Assembly: GCA_964536805.1 (NCBI GenBank)
Contig: CAZHYQ010000009.1
Location: 1-64,000, forward strand
Length of the DNA: 64,000 bases
Origin: Longilinea sp964536805
GTDB lineage: Bacteria > Chloroflexota > Anaerolineae > Anaerolineales > Anaerolineaceae
Direction of reading: 5' to 3'
Positions 51,626 through 62,500 of the stretch are shown piece by piece. The notes under the pieces were generated by a model, which was given only the letters and a program-made list of their open reading frames with translations, made no database searches and was not told where the DNA came from. Made by a program: the position numbers and the translations under genes. Numbering within the stretch: position 1 is the stretch's first letter; the number at the start of each line of letters is the position of its first letter.

Positions 51626-52195
51626 TTATTTGCGCTGGCGGTATTTTTCGAGGTCAACCGAGCAAATATATGGCAGGTTGCGGCCGTTTTCATCGATATC
51701 CAGCCCGTAGCCCATCACAAAATAATCCGGGATTTTAAAACCGCAGTATTCGATCGGCACATCCACCTTGCGGCGTTCGACTTTATCCAGCAACGCGCAA
51801 ATTTTCAAGCTGCGCGGGTTACGGTCGAGCAGTAGTTTGCGGACGAAGTTGAGGGTGAAGCCCGTATCGACGATGTCATCCACCAGGATGACATCCCAAC
51901 CCTGAATGCTGGTCTTGTGATCGGCATCGATGCGCACGAAACCGCTGCTATCGGTACCGGAATAGGAAGACACGGACATGAAATCCATGGTCATTGGCCG
52001 GGAAACATGCCGCATCAGGTCGGTCATAAACATGACGCTGCCACGCAGCAGCCCGAGCAGCAGCAGGCGGTCTGAATCGCGATACTCGCGCGTGATCTGC
52101 TGGCCAAGCTCCTGGACGCGGGCTTCAATCTGCTGGGGGGTAATGAGTACATCGCCAATAAAATCGTACGGCACTGGAGTGATAGGCATTCCCAT
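51626..52195 (-). CDS. hpt: hypoxanthine phosphoribosyltransferase
   Basis: A 189-residue purine-salvage enzyme that makes IMP or GMP from hypoxanthine or guanine and PRPP. The PRPP motif 'DVILVDDIVDTGFTLNFV' and the substrate-loop sequences 'LLLGLLRGSVMFMTDLMRHV' and 'VSSYSG' are typical, and the C-terminal 'PDYFVMGYGLDIDENGRNLPYI' is a strong hpt signature. The ATG at 52195 has GAGGAG twelve bases upstream. It is a monocistronic-looking unit closed by the terminator at 51571. Confidence 0.95.
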   Translation of the reverse strand: MGMPITPVPYDFIGDVLITPQQIEARVQELGQQITREYRDSDRLLLLGLLRGSVMFMTDLMRHVSRPMTMDFMSVSSYSGTDSSGFVRIDADHKTSIQGWDVILVDDIVDTGFTLNFVRKLLLDRNPRSLKICALLDKVERRKVDVPIEYCGFKIPDYFVMGYGLDIDENGRNLPYICSVDLEKYRQRK

Positions 52196-52332
52196 GGTGA
52201 AATCTCCTCAATTTCGTGATCTACTGCTGCCGAAACCAATAGATTCTACTGCATTCGATCCATTTGTGCGGTTGAACTTGTCTGGATAACTCAACTGTAA
52301 TGAATACCAATGGTTTATTAGTCTGCCAGAGA

Positions 52333-55086
52333 TCAGGGTTCTACAGAATCCAGCAGTTCAATCACCCCGTTGGAACCATTCAAGCGGATGCTCTGGCCAG
52401 TGCGCAGCCGTTCGGTGGCGCGGTCGACCCCCACTACCGCCGGGATGCCATACTCACGTGCCACCACCGCGCCGTGGGTCATCATGCCGCCCACTTCCAT
52501 GATCAAACCGCCCGCGGTGAGAAAGAGCGGCGTCCAGGATGGGTCGGTGCCCGGACAGACCAGGATCTCTCCTGGCAGCAGCCCGGCCACGCGGGGATCG
52601 AACACCACGCGCACAATGCCCTCCACCACGCCCGGCGAAACCGGGCTGCCGCTTAACTGCCCGCCCTGCCCGTTATGTGCCATGCCTTCATAGAAAGCGC
52701 GCCCATCCGAGAGCAGCAGGCGCGGCACCTGGCGGCGCAGTCCTTCGCGCCGGACGGCTTCACGCCGTTCGGCAATTAATTCTTTCCAATTCTTGCTGGC
52801 CTGTCCCTGGGTTTCGCAACCAAAGGCTTGCAGCTCGGATAATTTCAGGTACACCAGGTCATCCGCCCTGTCCAGGTCGCCAGATTGCACCAGGTCATCG
52901 CCGATTTCCAGCAGGGATGAACGAATCAGAGCAAACAAGCGGACAACAAAGAATTTTGGCGCTTCGCGCGTGCCCATCAAGGCCCTGACCCGGCGCCCCA
53001 GGAAACCCACAAGCCTGGCTTTGAACCAGCCGCCGCGCGTTTTCCGCACCCCAGCCACCAGCTGCGCCAGTGCCGCTTCTCCGTTGGCAGTGCCGCGCGC
53101 GAACACGGCATCCGGCGATTTTTCCCCGGGTTCTATCTGCAGGTAGCCGCCCAGCACTTCAAAGACGTGGGTGGCATCCTCCGACCAGCGCGGCCGGCCG
53201 AGGTCGATCTCGCCCAGCCCGCGCCCGCCGTAACGCTGCATAAATTCCACCAGCGGCTGCTGGAGATCCGGGGTCAGGGTACAGGACCGATAACCTTCCG
53301 CCAGGTCAGCCGGAGAATGTGCCTGAAATTCTGCCAGCGCGGCCGGGCTTTGCCGGATGGCTTGCGCTGTTTCCCACAAGGCCAGGTCCATTTCGGTGGT
53401 CGGGTTGTGGGGCAATCCCCGCGTCACCTCCAACAAGGTGTCATTCCAATCGTTGCCTTGCTGCAATGCAAGATCTTTCGTGCGGATGCGCAGCAAATTC
53501 AATGCTGCCATAGCAGAAGCAACCGCGGAAACAAACAGCAGGAAGGTATGCGGCAGGTAGGTTCCCATGATATCGGGAAGGATTTGCGACAGCTGGCTCA
53601 AACGTTCCCGCGGCGTTCCGTGCAGCCCGGCACAGCGCTTGGCCGTGACCAAAAGCACGGTTTCCCCTTGCCCAACGATCAGTTCGCGCCGGGCGTCCGG
53701 CGAAATCCAGTTCAGGAGGACATTGCCAGCCAGCGGGACAAAGAAGCGCGCTAATTGCCGCCTGGCATGCCATGAAATCCCCTCCCGCGCAGGTTTCAAG
53801 GCTGGTTCTTCCAACACCTTCAGGATGGCTTCGCGCATCCCCGGCTCGACCATGCTCAACACCACGGGCACGGCTTTCCGGCCGACAGAATTGCGCATCA
53901 GCGTGGTGATACGCGCCCACAGCCGCTCGCCGGCTTCATACAGCGCGGTTTGCGTATCGGCGCTCGCCTGGATGCCGAACAAACCCGAGCCCATCGCAAA
54001 GACGTGGCGAATGACGTCGCGGCCCAAGGGCGTCATCGGGTCGAGCATGCCCTGTACCGCCCCAAAGGAGGAAAAAACCTCCAGCGGTTCAGCACTGACC
54101 CCGGCCGGCGTGGGGAAAAGCGAGGTCACCGCGCGCGATTGCAGAATTGAAAAGCTGCCGTCCGCCCAGGCCCATTCGATATCCTGCGGCTGCCTGTACA
54201 AAGCTTCTACTTTTTGGCCTAATTCCGCCAACGCCAGGATTTGCCCATCCGGCAGTGCCTGCTGATTACCACCCTGCAACGTTTCGTGCTGCATGCCGCC
54301 GCCAGCGCGTGGTTGGATGGCCAGCACTTTTGCACCCAGCACACGACAGGTGATCTCGCCACACCGCCGATCCACCTCGTAATGGTCGGGCTCGACCTGC
54401 CCTGAAACCAGCGCTTCGCCCAACCCAAAGGTCGCATCGATGACCGTCTCGCTGCGCAGCCCAGTGAGCGGGTTGGCAGTGAACAACACGCCCGAAACCT
54501 CCGCGGGTACCATGCGTTGCACCACCACCGCCAGCGCCGCGCCGCGGTGCGCCACCTGGTTGCGCATGCGGTAGCCGATGGCGCGCGCCGTCCACAGGCT
54601 GGCCCAGCAATTCACCACCGCCTTCAGCAGCGCTTCCTCGCCAACCATGTTCAGGTAGGTATCCTGCTGGCCGGCAAAGGACATCTCCGGCAAGTCTTCG
54701 GCAGTGGCGGAGGAGCGCACCGCCACCGGCGGACTGCCCAACGACCGGTAAGCCTGCCGGGCAGCTTCCGCAAGATCCGGCGGAATTTTCCCTTTTTCGA
54801 ACAAATCACGGATTGCCGCCGAGGCTGCTTCCAGCTCCGCCGGATCCTGACTTGCGGCGGGCAGCGCCGCCCAGATGCGCGCATCCAGATCGTTGGCAGA
54901 CGTGAATTCGCGGTAAGCGCGCGTGGTCAGGATGTAGCCATCCGGCACGGGTAAACCCGCCCGGGCCAATTTCACCAGGTTACAGCCCTTTCCACCAAGC
55001 GCCGCCAGGTCAACTTCTGGCTGAGACAATGAGGCTGAACCGCGGGTATCATGCAAGGCAAGGATGAACGGCAGCGTATCACTCAT
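52333..55086 (-). CDS. PEP synthase-like / rifampin phosphotransferase-like dikinase
   Basis: A 917-residue protein. The N-terminal ~330 residues are a PPDK-type ATP-grasp domain ('LGGKGCNLVKLARAGLPVPDGY', 'AVRSSATAEDLPEMSFAGQQDTYLN', 'LQSRAVTSLFP'). A long central region without a PEP-binding barrel follows, and the C-terminus is the swivelling phospho-His domain with His871 in 'EVGGMMTHGAVVAREYGIPAVVGV'. The order ATP-grasp, central domain, His domain and the missing C-terminal barrel match rifampin phosphotransferases better than PEP synthase. Whether it phosphorylates an antibiotic or another substrate is unknown. It is divergent from dnaE2. Confidence 0.82.
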   Translation of the reverse strand: MSDTLPFILALHDTRGSASLSQPEVDLAALGGKGCNLVKLARAGLPVPDGYILTTRAYREFTSANDLDARIWAALPAASQDPAELEAASAAIRDLFEKGKIPPDLAEAARQAYRSLGSPPVAVRSSATAEDLPEMSFAGQQDTYLNMVGEEALLKAVVNCWASLWTARAIGYRMRNQVAHRGAALAVVVQRMVPAEVSGVLFTANPLTGLRSETVIDATFGLGEALVSGQVEPDHYEVDRRCGEITCRVLGAKVLAIQPRAGGGMQHETLQGGNQQALPDGQILALAELGQKVEALYRQPQDIEWAWADGSFSILQSRAVTSLFPTPAGVSAEPLEVFSSFGAVQGMLDPMTPLGRDVIRHVFAMGSGLFGIQASADTQTALYEAGERLWARITTLMRNSVGRKAVPVVLSMVEPGMREAILKVLEEPALKPAREGISWHARRQLARFFVPLAGNVLLNWISPDARRELIVGQGETVLLVTAKRCAGLHGTPRERLSQLSQILPDIMGTYLPHTFLLFVSAVASAMAALNLLRIRTKDLALQQGNDWNDTLLEVTRGLPHNPTTEMDLALWETAQAIRQSPAALAEFQAHSPADLAEGYRSCTLTPDLQQPLVEFMQRYGGRGLGEIDLGRPRWSEDATHVFEVLGGYLQIEPGEKSPDAVFARGTANGEAALAQLVAGVRKTRGGWFKARLVGFLGRRVRALMGTREAPKFFVVRLFALIRSSLLEIGDDLVQSGDLDRADDLVYLKLSELQAFGCETQGQASKNWKELIAERREAVRREGLRRQVPRLLLSDGRAFYEGMAHNGQGGQLSGSPVSPGVVEGIVRVVFDPRVAGLLPGEILVCPGTDPSWTPLFLTAGGLIMEVGGMMTHGAVVAREYGIPAVVGVDRATERLRTGQSIRLNGSNGVIELLDSVEP

Positions 55087-55179
55087 CACGCATCACTCAT
55101 CAACATTTCTGACAAAATGGGGATGGAACTATTGTACCAGAACGAGACCGCTGCGACCGTCTATGATATCCTTAAGCAC

Positions 55180-58100
55180 ATGGGCGCGACCTACATCCCT
55201 CTCAACCTGCACTCGCACTACTCGCTGCTCGAGGCGCTGCCTTCGCCTTCTGATTGGGTGCAGGCCGCTGCGGCGCGCGGCCTGCCGGCGCTGGCGCTCA
55301 CCGATCACCGCCTGCTGACCGGGGCGGTGGAATTCTATACCAGCTGCCGCAAAGCCGGGTTGCAGCCACTGCTGGGGTTGGACCTCGAGCTGGACTATCC
55401 GGATGGTCCGCAGCGGGCGACTTTGCTGGCGGCGGGCGACCAGGGCTGGCCCAATCTATGCCGCCTGAGCAGCGCCCTGATGCTGCCAGGGGAGGACGAG
55501 CCTGGCCTGCCTCTGGCCACGCTGGATGCGCACTGTGCCGATTTGCTGATGCTGGCCGGCGACCTGGGCGACCCGGGCGGACGCAGGCTGGCAGCCCTGG
55601 CCGAACTGTTCCCCGGGCGGCTGTACCGTGCGCTGGCCGCGCCGCCCGGCGGCGGAAGCGGCGAACTCCTGCGCCAGGCCGAACAGGCGCGCTTTCTACA
55701 TCTGCCCATTGTGGCTGCCCCGCCGGCCTATTATTTGCTGCCTGAGCAGGCGGCCCTGCAGCGCACGCTGGCTGCCATCCGGCGCTCGCAGCCGGTGGGA
55801 AAACTGGCGCCGCAGGACGTGGCCCCGCCTGGCGCATGGTTCCTGAGCGTAGAGGAGATGCGCCGGCAGTACGCTGCCCTCCCCGCTGCGCTGGATGCCA
55901 CCTTTGATATCGCCGCCCGCTGCCAGGTCGAATTGCCGTTGGGCCAACCCTTTTACCCCCGCATCCCGCTCCCGCCGGGCGTTACCCCGCAGCAGGCGCT
56001 GCGCCAGAAGGCTGAAGAAGGGGCGCGCCGTTTTTACGGCAGCATTACGCCGGCCATCCAGCAGCGGCTCGACCACGAACTGGAAGTTATCGCCGGGCGC
56101 GGCTTCGAACCGGTATTTCTAATCGTCGAGGAAGTGCTCAATTTCGCCCGCCGCACTGGCACGCCGTTCTCCTCGCGCGGTTCAGCCGCCTCCTCGCTGG
56201 TGGCGCACTGCATCGGCATCACCGGGCCTGACCCGCTGGCGCTGGACCTCTACTTTGAAAGGTTTCTCAATCCGGCCCGCAGCACCCCGCCCGACATCGA
56301 CACCGACCTCTGTTCGCGCCGCCGCGACGCGGTCATTGAGCACGTATTCGAGGTTTTCGGCGCCGAGCATACCGCCATGGTCGGCATCATCAACCGCTTT
56401 CGCCCGCGTTCTGCCATCGCGGACGCCGCCAAAGCCAACGGGCTGGCGCCTGCCGAGGTGCGCGCGCTGGCTGAGGCCTTGCCCCATGCTTTCTGGTCGC
56501 GCCGCGAGGAGGATGAAGAAGAACACGGCAAGCCGTCTTCGGCCTTCGCGGAGCTCTCCGCCGCCCACCCCGATCCGCTCCATCAGCGCATCATTCAACA
56601 AGCCCAGGCGCTGCTCAAACTGCCGCGCCACCTATCGGTCCACGCCGGCGGATTGGTAGTCGGCCCGGCGCCGCTCACCGACCGCATCCCGCTGATGCGC
56701 TCCGGCAGCAAGGGCATCACCATCACGCAACTCGATCTGGATACGGTCGAGGCGTTGGGATTGGTCAAAATCGATCTGCTGGGCATCCGTGGCTTGACCG
56801 TGCTGGGCGATGTGGCCGAGGCGCTGCATTCCTGGCAGCGTACTCGTTACAAAGGCCCTCTGGAGGTGCTCGAAGATATTCCCGGCGAGGATGCCGAAAC
56901 CTCTGCGCGCATCGAACGCGGCGAGACGATCGGTTGCTTTCAGATCGAGAGTCCCGGCATGCGCGCCACGCTGCGCGAAATTCACGCCCGCACCCCGGCC
57001 GACCTGATGGTTGCGCTGGCACTTTACCGACCAGGCCCGTTGCAGGGCGGACTGAAGGATGCCTTTGTGCGCCGCTTCAAAGGCGAAGAAGCCGTCGAGC
57101 AGCTTCACCCGGCCCTGGCGCCGCTGCTGGTGGATACCTACGGCGTCATTCTTTACCAGGAGCAGGTGCTGCGCATTGCCCACCAACTGGCCGGGCTCTC
57201 GCTGGCCGAGGCCGACCTGCTGCGGCGCGCCATGTCGCACTTCGACCCGGGCAAACAGATGGTCACGCTGCGCGAAAAGTTCATCGCCGGTGCGCAAGCC
57301 AACAGCGGCGTGCCGCCCGAGACAGCGGCGCGCGTGTGGGAACTCATGTCTGCCTTCGCCGGGTACGGCTTTCCCAAGGCGCATGCCGCCTCCTACGCGC
57401 AAGTGGGCTGGCGCGGCGCCTGGTGCAAAACGCACTTCCCGGCTGAATTCATGGCTGCCGTACTGGCCAATTGGGGCGGCTATTACTCGCAGCGCGTCTA
57501 CCTGAGCGAAGCACGCCGCATGGGTCTGGCGGTGCGCCCGCCGCACATCAATCACGCCGCCGGCCAGTTCAGCGTCTGTTACCCGGCCGGCGAAGCGGTG
57601 CTTTACATGGGACTCGACCAGGTGCACGGCCTCACCCAACGCACCCAGCAAAACATCCAGCGTTTGCGCCCATTCAGTTCATTGGAAGATTTCCTGGCAC
57701 GCGTCGATCCGCGCCGCCAGGAGGCCGAGGCACTGGCACGCTGCGGCGCCATGGAAGGGCTGGGCAGCATCCCTGCCCTGTTGGAACGCATCACGCCGGG
57801 CGGGTGGCGCGCCGGGCAGCCAACCTTGTTTGACCTGCAGGCCAGGGACGCCAGCGACTGGAGCCTCGAGCAAAAGGTGGCTGCCCAACAGGAAATTCTG
57901 GGTGTCAGCTTGGCAGCGCACCCATTGGAACTGCTGGCAGACCGCATCCGCGCTGCGCATGCCGTTTCCACCCTGGACGCCATCGCCCGCCCAGGCCAGC
58001 GCCTGACGGTAGCCGGCCTGCGCCAGGTCAGCCGCCGCAGCCGCACCGCCAAAGGGGAATGGATGATGTTTCTGACCCTGGAAGACCTGGACGGCACGCT

Positions 58101-58245
58101 GGACGTGGTTTTCTTCCCGGATGCCTACCGCCGCAACCGCGCCGCGCTTCAAACCGGCGGCCCGTGGCTCATCTCCGGCACAGTCGAAATCGACGCAGAA
58201 CGCGGAGAAGCGCTGCTGCGTGCTGAACGGGCCGCACCGCTCTAG
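55180..58245 (+). CDS. dnaE2: DNA polymerase III alpha subunit, DnaE2/ImuC-like
   Basis: About 1021 residues from ATG 55180; ATG codons at 55117 and 55123 are alternatives, none with a clear ribosome site. The PHP domain starts at once ('IPLNLHSHYSLLEAL', 'ALALTDHRLLTGAVEFY'). Catalytic Asp residues lie in 'PPDIDTDLCSRRRD' and 'VKIDLLGIRGL'. The segments 'YGFPKAHAASYAQVGWRGAWCKTHFPAEFM' (read in two parts) and 'SEARRMGLAVRPPHINHA' are closer to error-prone DnaE2/ImuC than to DnaE1, and an OB domain closes the protein. DnaE2 normally works with ImuA/ImuB, which are absent here. It is probably not the replicative polymerase. Confidence 0.85.
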   Translation: MGATYIPLNLHSHYSLLEALPSPSDWVQAAAARGLPALALTDHRLLTGAVEFYTSCRKAGLQPLLGLDLELDYPDGPQRATLLAAGDQGWPNLCRLSSALMLPGEDEPGLPLATLDAHCADLLMLAGDLGDPGGRRLAALAELFPGRLYRALAAPPGGGSGELLRQAEQARFLHLPIVAAPPAYYLLPEQAALQRTLAAIRRSQPVGKLAPQDVAPPGAWFLSVEEMRRQYAALPAALDATFDIAARCQVELPLGQPFYPRIPLPPGVTPQQALRQKAEEGARRFYGSITPAIQQRLDHELEVIAGRGFEPVFLIVEEVLNFARRTGTPFSSRGSAASSLVAHCIGITGPDPLALDLYFERFLNPARSTPPDIDTDLCSRRRDAVIEHVFEVFGAEHTAMVGIINRFRPRSAIADAAKANGLAPAEVRALAEALPHAFWSRREEDEEEHGKPSSAFAELSAAHPDPLHQRIIQQAQALLKLPRHLSVHAGGLVVGPAPLTDRIPLMRSGSKGITITQLDLDTVEALGLVKIDLLGIRGLTVLGDVAEALHSWQRTRYKGPLEVLEDIPGEDAETSARIERGETIGCFQIESPGMRATLREIHARTPADLMVALALYRPGPLQGGLKDAFVRRFKGEEAVEQLHPALAPLLVDTYGVILYQEQVLRIAHQLAGLSLAEADLLRRAMSHFDPGKQMVTLREKFIAGAQANSGVPPETAARVWELMSAFAGYGFPKAHAASYAQVGWRGAWCKTHFPAEFMAAVLANWGGYYSQRVYLSEARRMGLAVRPPHINHAAGQFSVCYPAGEAVLYMGLDQVHGLTQRTQQNIQRLRPFSSLEDFLARVDPRRQEAEALARCGAMEGLGSIPALLERITPGGWRAGQPTLFDLQARDASDWSLEQKVAAQQEILGVSLAAHPLELLADRIRAAHAVSTLDAIARPGQRLTVAGLRQVSRRSRTAKGEWMMFLTLEDLDGTLDVVFFPDAYRRNRAALQTGGPWLISGTVEIDAERGEALLRAERAAPL

Positions 58246-58272
58246 GTGCCGCCCGCCAGGATCACCCCATTT

Positions 58273-58716
58273 TTACTGGTTGTAATCTCTTCCCAGAATG
58301 TAGTTTTCCAGCCCGTTAATCGTTGATTCCTGCTCGCCAAGCAGCGCGCGCACCACGTCACCGATCGAAATCATGCCAACCAGCTTGCCGTTCTCCACCA
58401 CCGGCAAATGGCGGAAATGCTCGCGGGTCATCAATTGCATGCAATCCTGCGTCGATTGATCCGGGCGTACGACGATCACGTCTTCCGTCATGAAGCCGGA
58501 AACGGGCTCGTCCAGCAGGCATTTCCCTTTTTCAACAATGCGGCGCGCGATGTCGCGTTCCGAGATGATGCCGGCAATGCGGTCGCCTTCCATCACCAAT
58601 AATGCGCCGATGTCTTTCTCAGCCATCAGCTTGAGTGCATCCATCAGCGAGGCGTGCGGGCTGCAGGTCCACACATTACGCCCTTTGATCTTGAGAAGAT
58701 CTGTGACGATGTACAT
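58273..58716 (-). CDS. CBS-domain pair protein
   Basis: A 147-residue protein composed of two CBS domains: 'MAEKDIGALLVMEGDRIAGIISERDIARRIV' and 'MTREHFRHLPVVENGKLVGMISIGDVVRALLG' (each read in parts). Such pairs bind adenine nucleotides and act as energy sensors, often regulating other proteins. The ATG at 58716 follows AAAGGATG; the 70 extra open codons upstream are AT-rich non-coding leader. It is convergent with dnaE2, only 27 bp apart. Confidence 0.88.
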   Translation of the reverse strand: MYIVTDLLKIKGRNVWTCSPHASLMDALKLMAEKDIGALLVMEGDRIAGIISERDIARRIVEKGKCLLDEPVSGFMTEDVIVVRPDQSTQDCMQLMTREHFRHLPVVENGKLVGMISIGDVVRALLGEQESTINGLENYILGRDYNQ

Positions 58717-58894
58717 GTCCCATCCTTTCCAGGTTGTCAAAAACGGAACTGGACGATCTTTCTTCCCCCACAAGATGATTATAGAGTAATTTGACCTGAA
58801 ATAAAAGAGATGAAATAATAATAACTGATCAACTTGAATATTTGAGTTGTTTGGTATACGATTGATCCAGTCCAAACCGTCGATTGGAGGCTCC

Positions 58895-59440
58895 ATGCTT
58901 GACACAATGCCCCAACGCCTGGCCCGTCGCGCCACCCTGCCGATCTTGCTTGTGTTGGCAGTGCTGGCAGCACTATTCTATTTTGTCTTCTTTCCAGCCC
59001 TGCTTGCCCGGCAGCCAACCCTCCAGCAGACCGGTGCGCTGGATGCGCACCTGAGTTACACCCCGCAGCAAGCCTATCAGGCGCTGGAAGCCTACGGCCC
59101 ATCCGGCCGCGCGCAATATTCCCGCGCCATCCTGCTGCTGGATATTATTTTCCCTGTCATCTACACCCTTCTGCTCAGTTTGCTCATTGCCCGCGGCCTG
59201 GTTCATGCCTTTCCTGCATCGCCGCGGATTCAATTGCTGGCGCTGCTGCCCTTTGCGGCCGTGCTTTTCGACTGGCTGGAGAACGCTTCCATCCTCGTGC
59301 TGCTGGCGAGCTTCCCCCGGCGGCTGGACGGGCTGGCGGCGGCTGCGGGGGTTTTCACGTCGCTCAAGTGGATTATTCTGGCGCTGTCGGTACTGTTGGC
59401 AGCGGGCAGCCTGATCGCGGCACGCCTGCGCAAGTCATAG
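58895..59440 (+). CDS. hypothetical four-helix membrane protein
   Basis: A 181-residue membrane protein with four hydrophobic helices ('LPILLVLAVLAALFYFVFFPALL', 'ILLLDIIFPVIYTLLLSLLIARG', 'LLALLPFAAVLFDWLENASILVLL', 'WIILALSVLLAAGSLIAARL', each read in pieces). The conserved-looking acidic residue motif 'DWLEN' in helix 3 and 'DIIFP' in helix 2 occur in a family of uncharacterised membrane proteins. GGAGG precedes the ATG at 58895. It is a single gene ended by a strong terminator. Confidence 0.75.
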   Translation: MLDTMPQRLARRATLPILLVLAVLAALFYFVFFPALLARQPTLQQTGALDAHLSYTPQQAYQALEAYGPSGRAQYSRAILLLDIIFPVIYTLLLSLLIARGLVHAFPASPRIQLLALLPFAAVLFDWLENASILVLLASFPRRLDGLAAAAGVFTSLKWIILALSVLLAAGSLIAARLRKS

Positions 59441-59462
59441 GTCGCTCGATACTCCAAAAAAA

Positions 59463-59494
59463 CTGCCCCGGAGAAAGTTCTCCGGGGCAGAATT
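59463..59494. terminator. strong bidirectional terminator
   Basis: CTGCCCCGGAGAA (59463-59475) pairs perfectly with TTCTCCGGGGCAG (59478-59490), with A residues before and TTTT after. It lies between the convergent membrane-protein and subtilase genes. Confidence 0.9.
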
Positions 59495-59545
59495 TTGCCG
59501 TTTCAGCGCTCACGCGCCGGAATCAGCCTTTAGGATATGGAAGGC

Positions 59546-62500
59546 TTATTTGGCAAGGAACGGCAGGAACAGGTATCCCTTGACGTCCAACGGGACAATG
59601 TAGGATTGTCCAGATCCAGGTTTACCGTTGTAATCAAACAGCATGATCCCTTCCGGTTTCACTTTGAAGTAAGTGGGCAGGTCGTTGAGCAATGCCATCA
59701 GGGAGACCGTGTCGCCGCCGACCGGGGCGTCATCCGAGGTACCGCTCATGAAGGGCGACGTCAGGGTGTCGAAGGTTCCAAGCGGGCCGTCATCCACACC
59801 GCCTGCCTGATCATAGGTGACGACGGAGTAGTCGAAGTAGGGGTTGGAATCATTGAAGCCGTCGTATGCATCCGGCAGGTACCATTCCATGTAGCCTGAA
59901 TTGTAATCAGCATAGATGGTATAGGGACTGCCAAGGTAGGCAATGCCGGAGGCAATATCGACCTGGATGACTACCCAGGTGTTGTTGGTGGTCGCTCCGG
60001 TGAGCCAGCCGTAGTTGAAGTTGAAGAAGGTGTAATCTTCGGTGCCGTCCTGATCCACGTCCATGTACATGTCGGCTTCGCTGTAGTACGGCTGCGGGGT
60101 ATGCACGCCGCCCCAGAAGCTGAAGGCAACTCCTAGCAAATTGCCATTCGCATCCGGGCCGAGAGAGTCCATGCCAACCGCGCGCAAGTCTCCGCGATCC
60201 AGTACCGTGCTGTCATTCGGGTCGGAGCCAACCATGGTCCAGGGGTACAGGCTGGAGGTCGTCGGGCCGGCAACATTAAAGTCAACCATGGCCATATTCG
60301 AGCCGTCCATGTTGAGCGTGGTCTGGCCGCCTGCCACTTCGCTCAGCACGTTGTAGGGACGCGGGACAAAGTAGAACGGCACGCGCAAGACCTTACCGCC
60401 GCCGCGCGGGGTAAAGAACACGAAACCGTAATACTCTTCCTGCAGGTTGTAATTCAGCACAACCGCAGCCGGGTGGAGGATCAAAATGGCGGGTACGGCC
60501 ACCGATCCGCCGGCCGCTACGGTGACCGAGGGCGGCAGCGCCAGGCTGGCAGCGAAATCGGGCTTCGTGTCGGTAAACGCCACGCTGATGTCATAGGTCT
60601 TGGAGGCGGTATCCAGGTTCTGCACGGTGATGTGTTTGGTCTCTGGAACCACATAATCGTCGACCTGATTGGCAAACTCAACCACGCCCCAGCTCAGGCT
60701 GACAAGCTTGGGGTCGCCAATGGCGAGGGACTTGGTAAAGACCGCGTCATAAGCGTTCACCCGGCCAGCGCCGGTGCGCGGCACAACCCGGTAGGCGGCA
60801 GCGTCGGCCGTATTCAGATCATCGGCGGTATCCATCATGGCTGCCTTGATCTGCTCGGAGGTCCAGGTGGGGTGCGCCTGTTTCATCAGCGCAGCCACGC
60901 CGGCCACATGCGGAGCAGCCATCGAGGTGCCATTCAAGCTCAAGCCTTCATTGCCTGTGCCCATGCCAGCCGCAAAGATGGCCACGCCAGGAGCCGTGAT
61001 TTCGGGTTTGAGTTTGGCGTCAAAGCCGCGCGGTCCGCGGCTGGAGAAGGAAGCCACCGTGTCCGGCAGACCGTAAGCAAATGTCGTTGTCGCTGAATCC
61101 GGTCCAACCGTCACTGTGGTGTTATGGGCAGCCTTTAGCAAGAGGCCGTAGCTGCGCAGGGTATGTCCGGAGGGCAGTGTCGCGTTCCCGCCAGGCGGAT
61201 CCGGCAGCGCCATGGCCATGCTGACAAATTCGTTCGCGCTGGAGGCGGCATTGTAGATGATGACGCCCACCGCGCCGAGGTCATCAGCGTTCTGAACTTT
61301 CACGGAGAAGTTACAGGTACCGCGTTGAATTAATGCGATGGCTCCGGTTAGCGAGCCAGCCGGAACATCCGTGGTATTGCACAACAAGCCGGTAAATGAA
61401 CCGTCAATCGCATCCACATCCACCAGGGTACCAGTGACGGCAGGCGCGAAGGGATTGGCAGGCAAGTAGGGAACCTGCGCCGAAGCGCCGTACTTGACCG
61501 TCGGCAGGGTGATGAAACCAGTGGTGCTGGCGGCTACTGAAATGGCAGCGTCCGAAACGGCTGGCTGGCCGGTGACATAGGTGCTGTTGCCCTCGTTGCC
61601 AGCCGAGACCACCACCACGGTGCCCAGGGCTGAAATCTGATCAACAGCCACCTGTTCGGGATCCGCCGGATCAGCCACGCCCCACGGGGAACCGAGCGAC
61701 ATGTTGATGACATCCACGCGGTCCGTAAGGTCGCCGTCGCCGTTCGGGTCCATCGCCATTTCCAGCGCATTCACCACCAGGTTGGTGCTGCCTTCCGCGC
61801 CGAAGACTTTGAAGGCATACAGGTTGGCCGCAGGCGCCACGCCCTTGCCAATCACACCTGGCACGCCAATGCCGGCCGCGGTTGAGGCCACGTGCGTACC
61901 ATGGCTGTTCTCATCCAACGGGTCCGGATCCGGTACCGGAATTAGCGCAGGACCGGTGCCGTTGGCATCATAATTGGTGCCGGCAAAATCCCAGCCGCCG
62001 ACCACCTTGGTCGTCGGGAAGGATCCGGGTTCGATGATGTCCGGATTATTATCGGCATAAGCTTGCGCGGTGCCAATGCCGCCAAGGGCAGCATGGGTAT
62101 AGTCGATGCCGGTGTCGATGATGGCCACATCCACGCCCGCGCCTTCATACGCTTCTGGAGAATTCCAGACTTCAGGCGCGTGAATCAGCGGAACGCTCGC
62201 GCTTAGTGTCGGTTCATACTTCGGGGCCTGGTGGATCGCCTTCACGCCTGGCAGGCTGCGAAGGCCGTTGAGTTGCCTGCCGGGTACCAGCGCCAGAACG
62301 CCATTGTAGACTTTGGTATATTGCCCGAGCACATCACCGCCCACCGCAGCGATCTGCGCGGTCAGTGGTTCCTGGGCTTTCAGCAATTCTGCAACATAAT
62401 TTTGTTGGGGGGCTGCTGTCGCCGATTCTGGAGTTTTGCCGTCAGCAAGTAATTTCGAGATCAGCGCAGGGGCTGCCATCTCGATGATGACGGCAATCTT

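Noticed and set aside
56632..57651. 339-codon minus-strand open frame
   Set aside because: Antisense to the polymerase gene; no domain recognisable.
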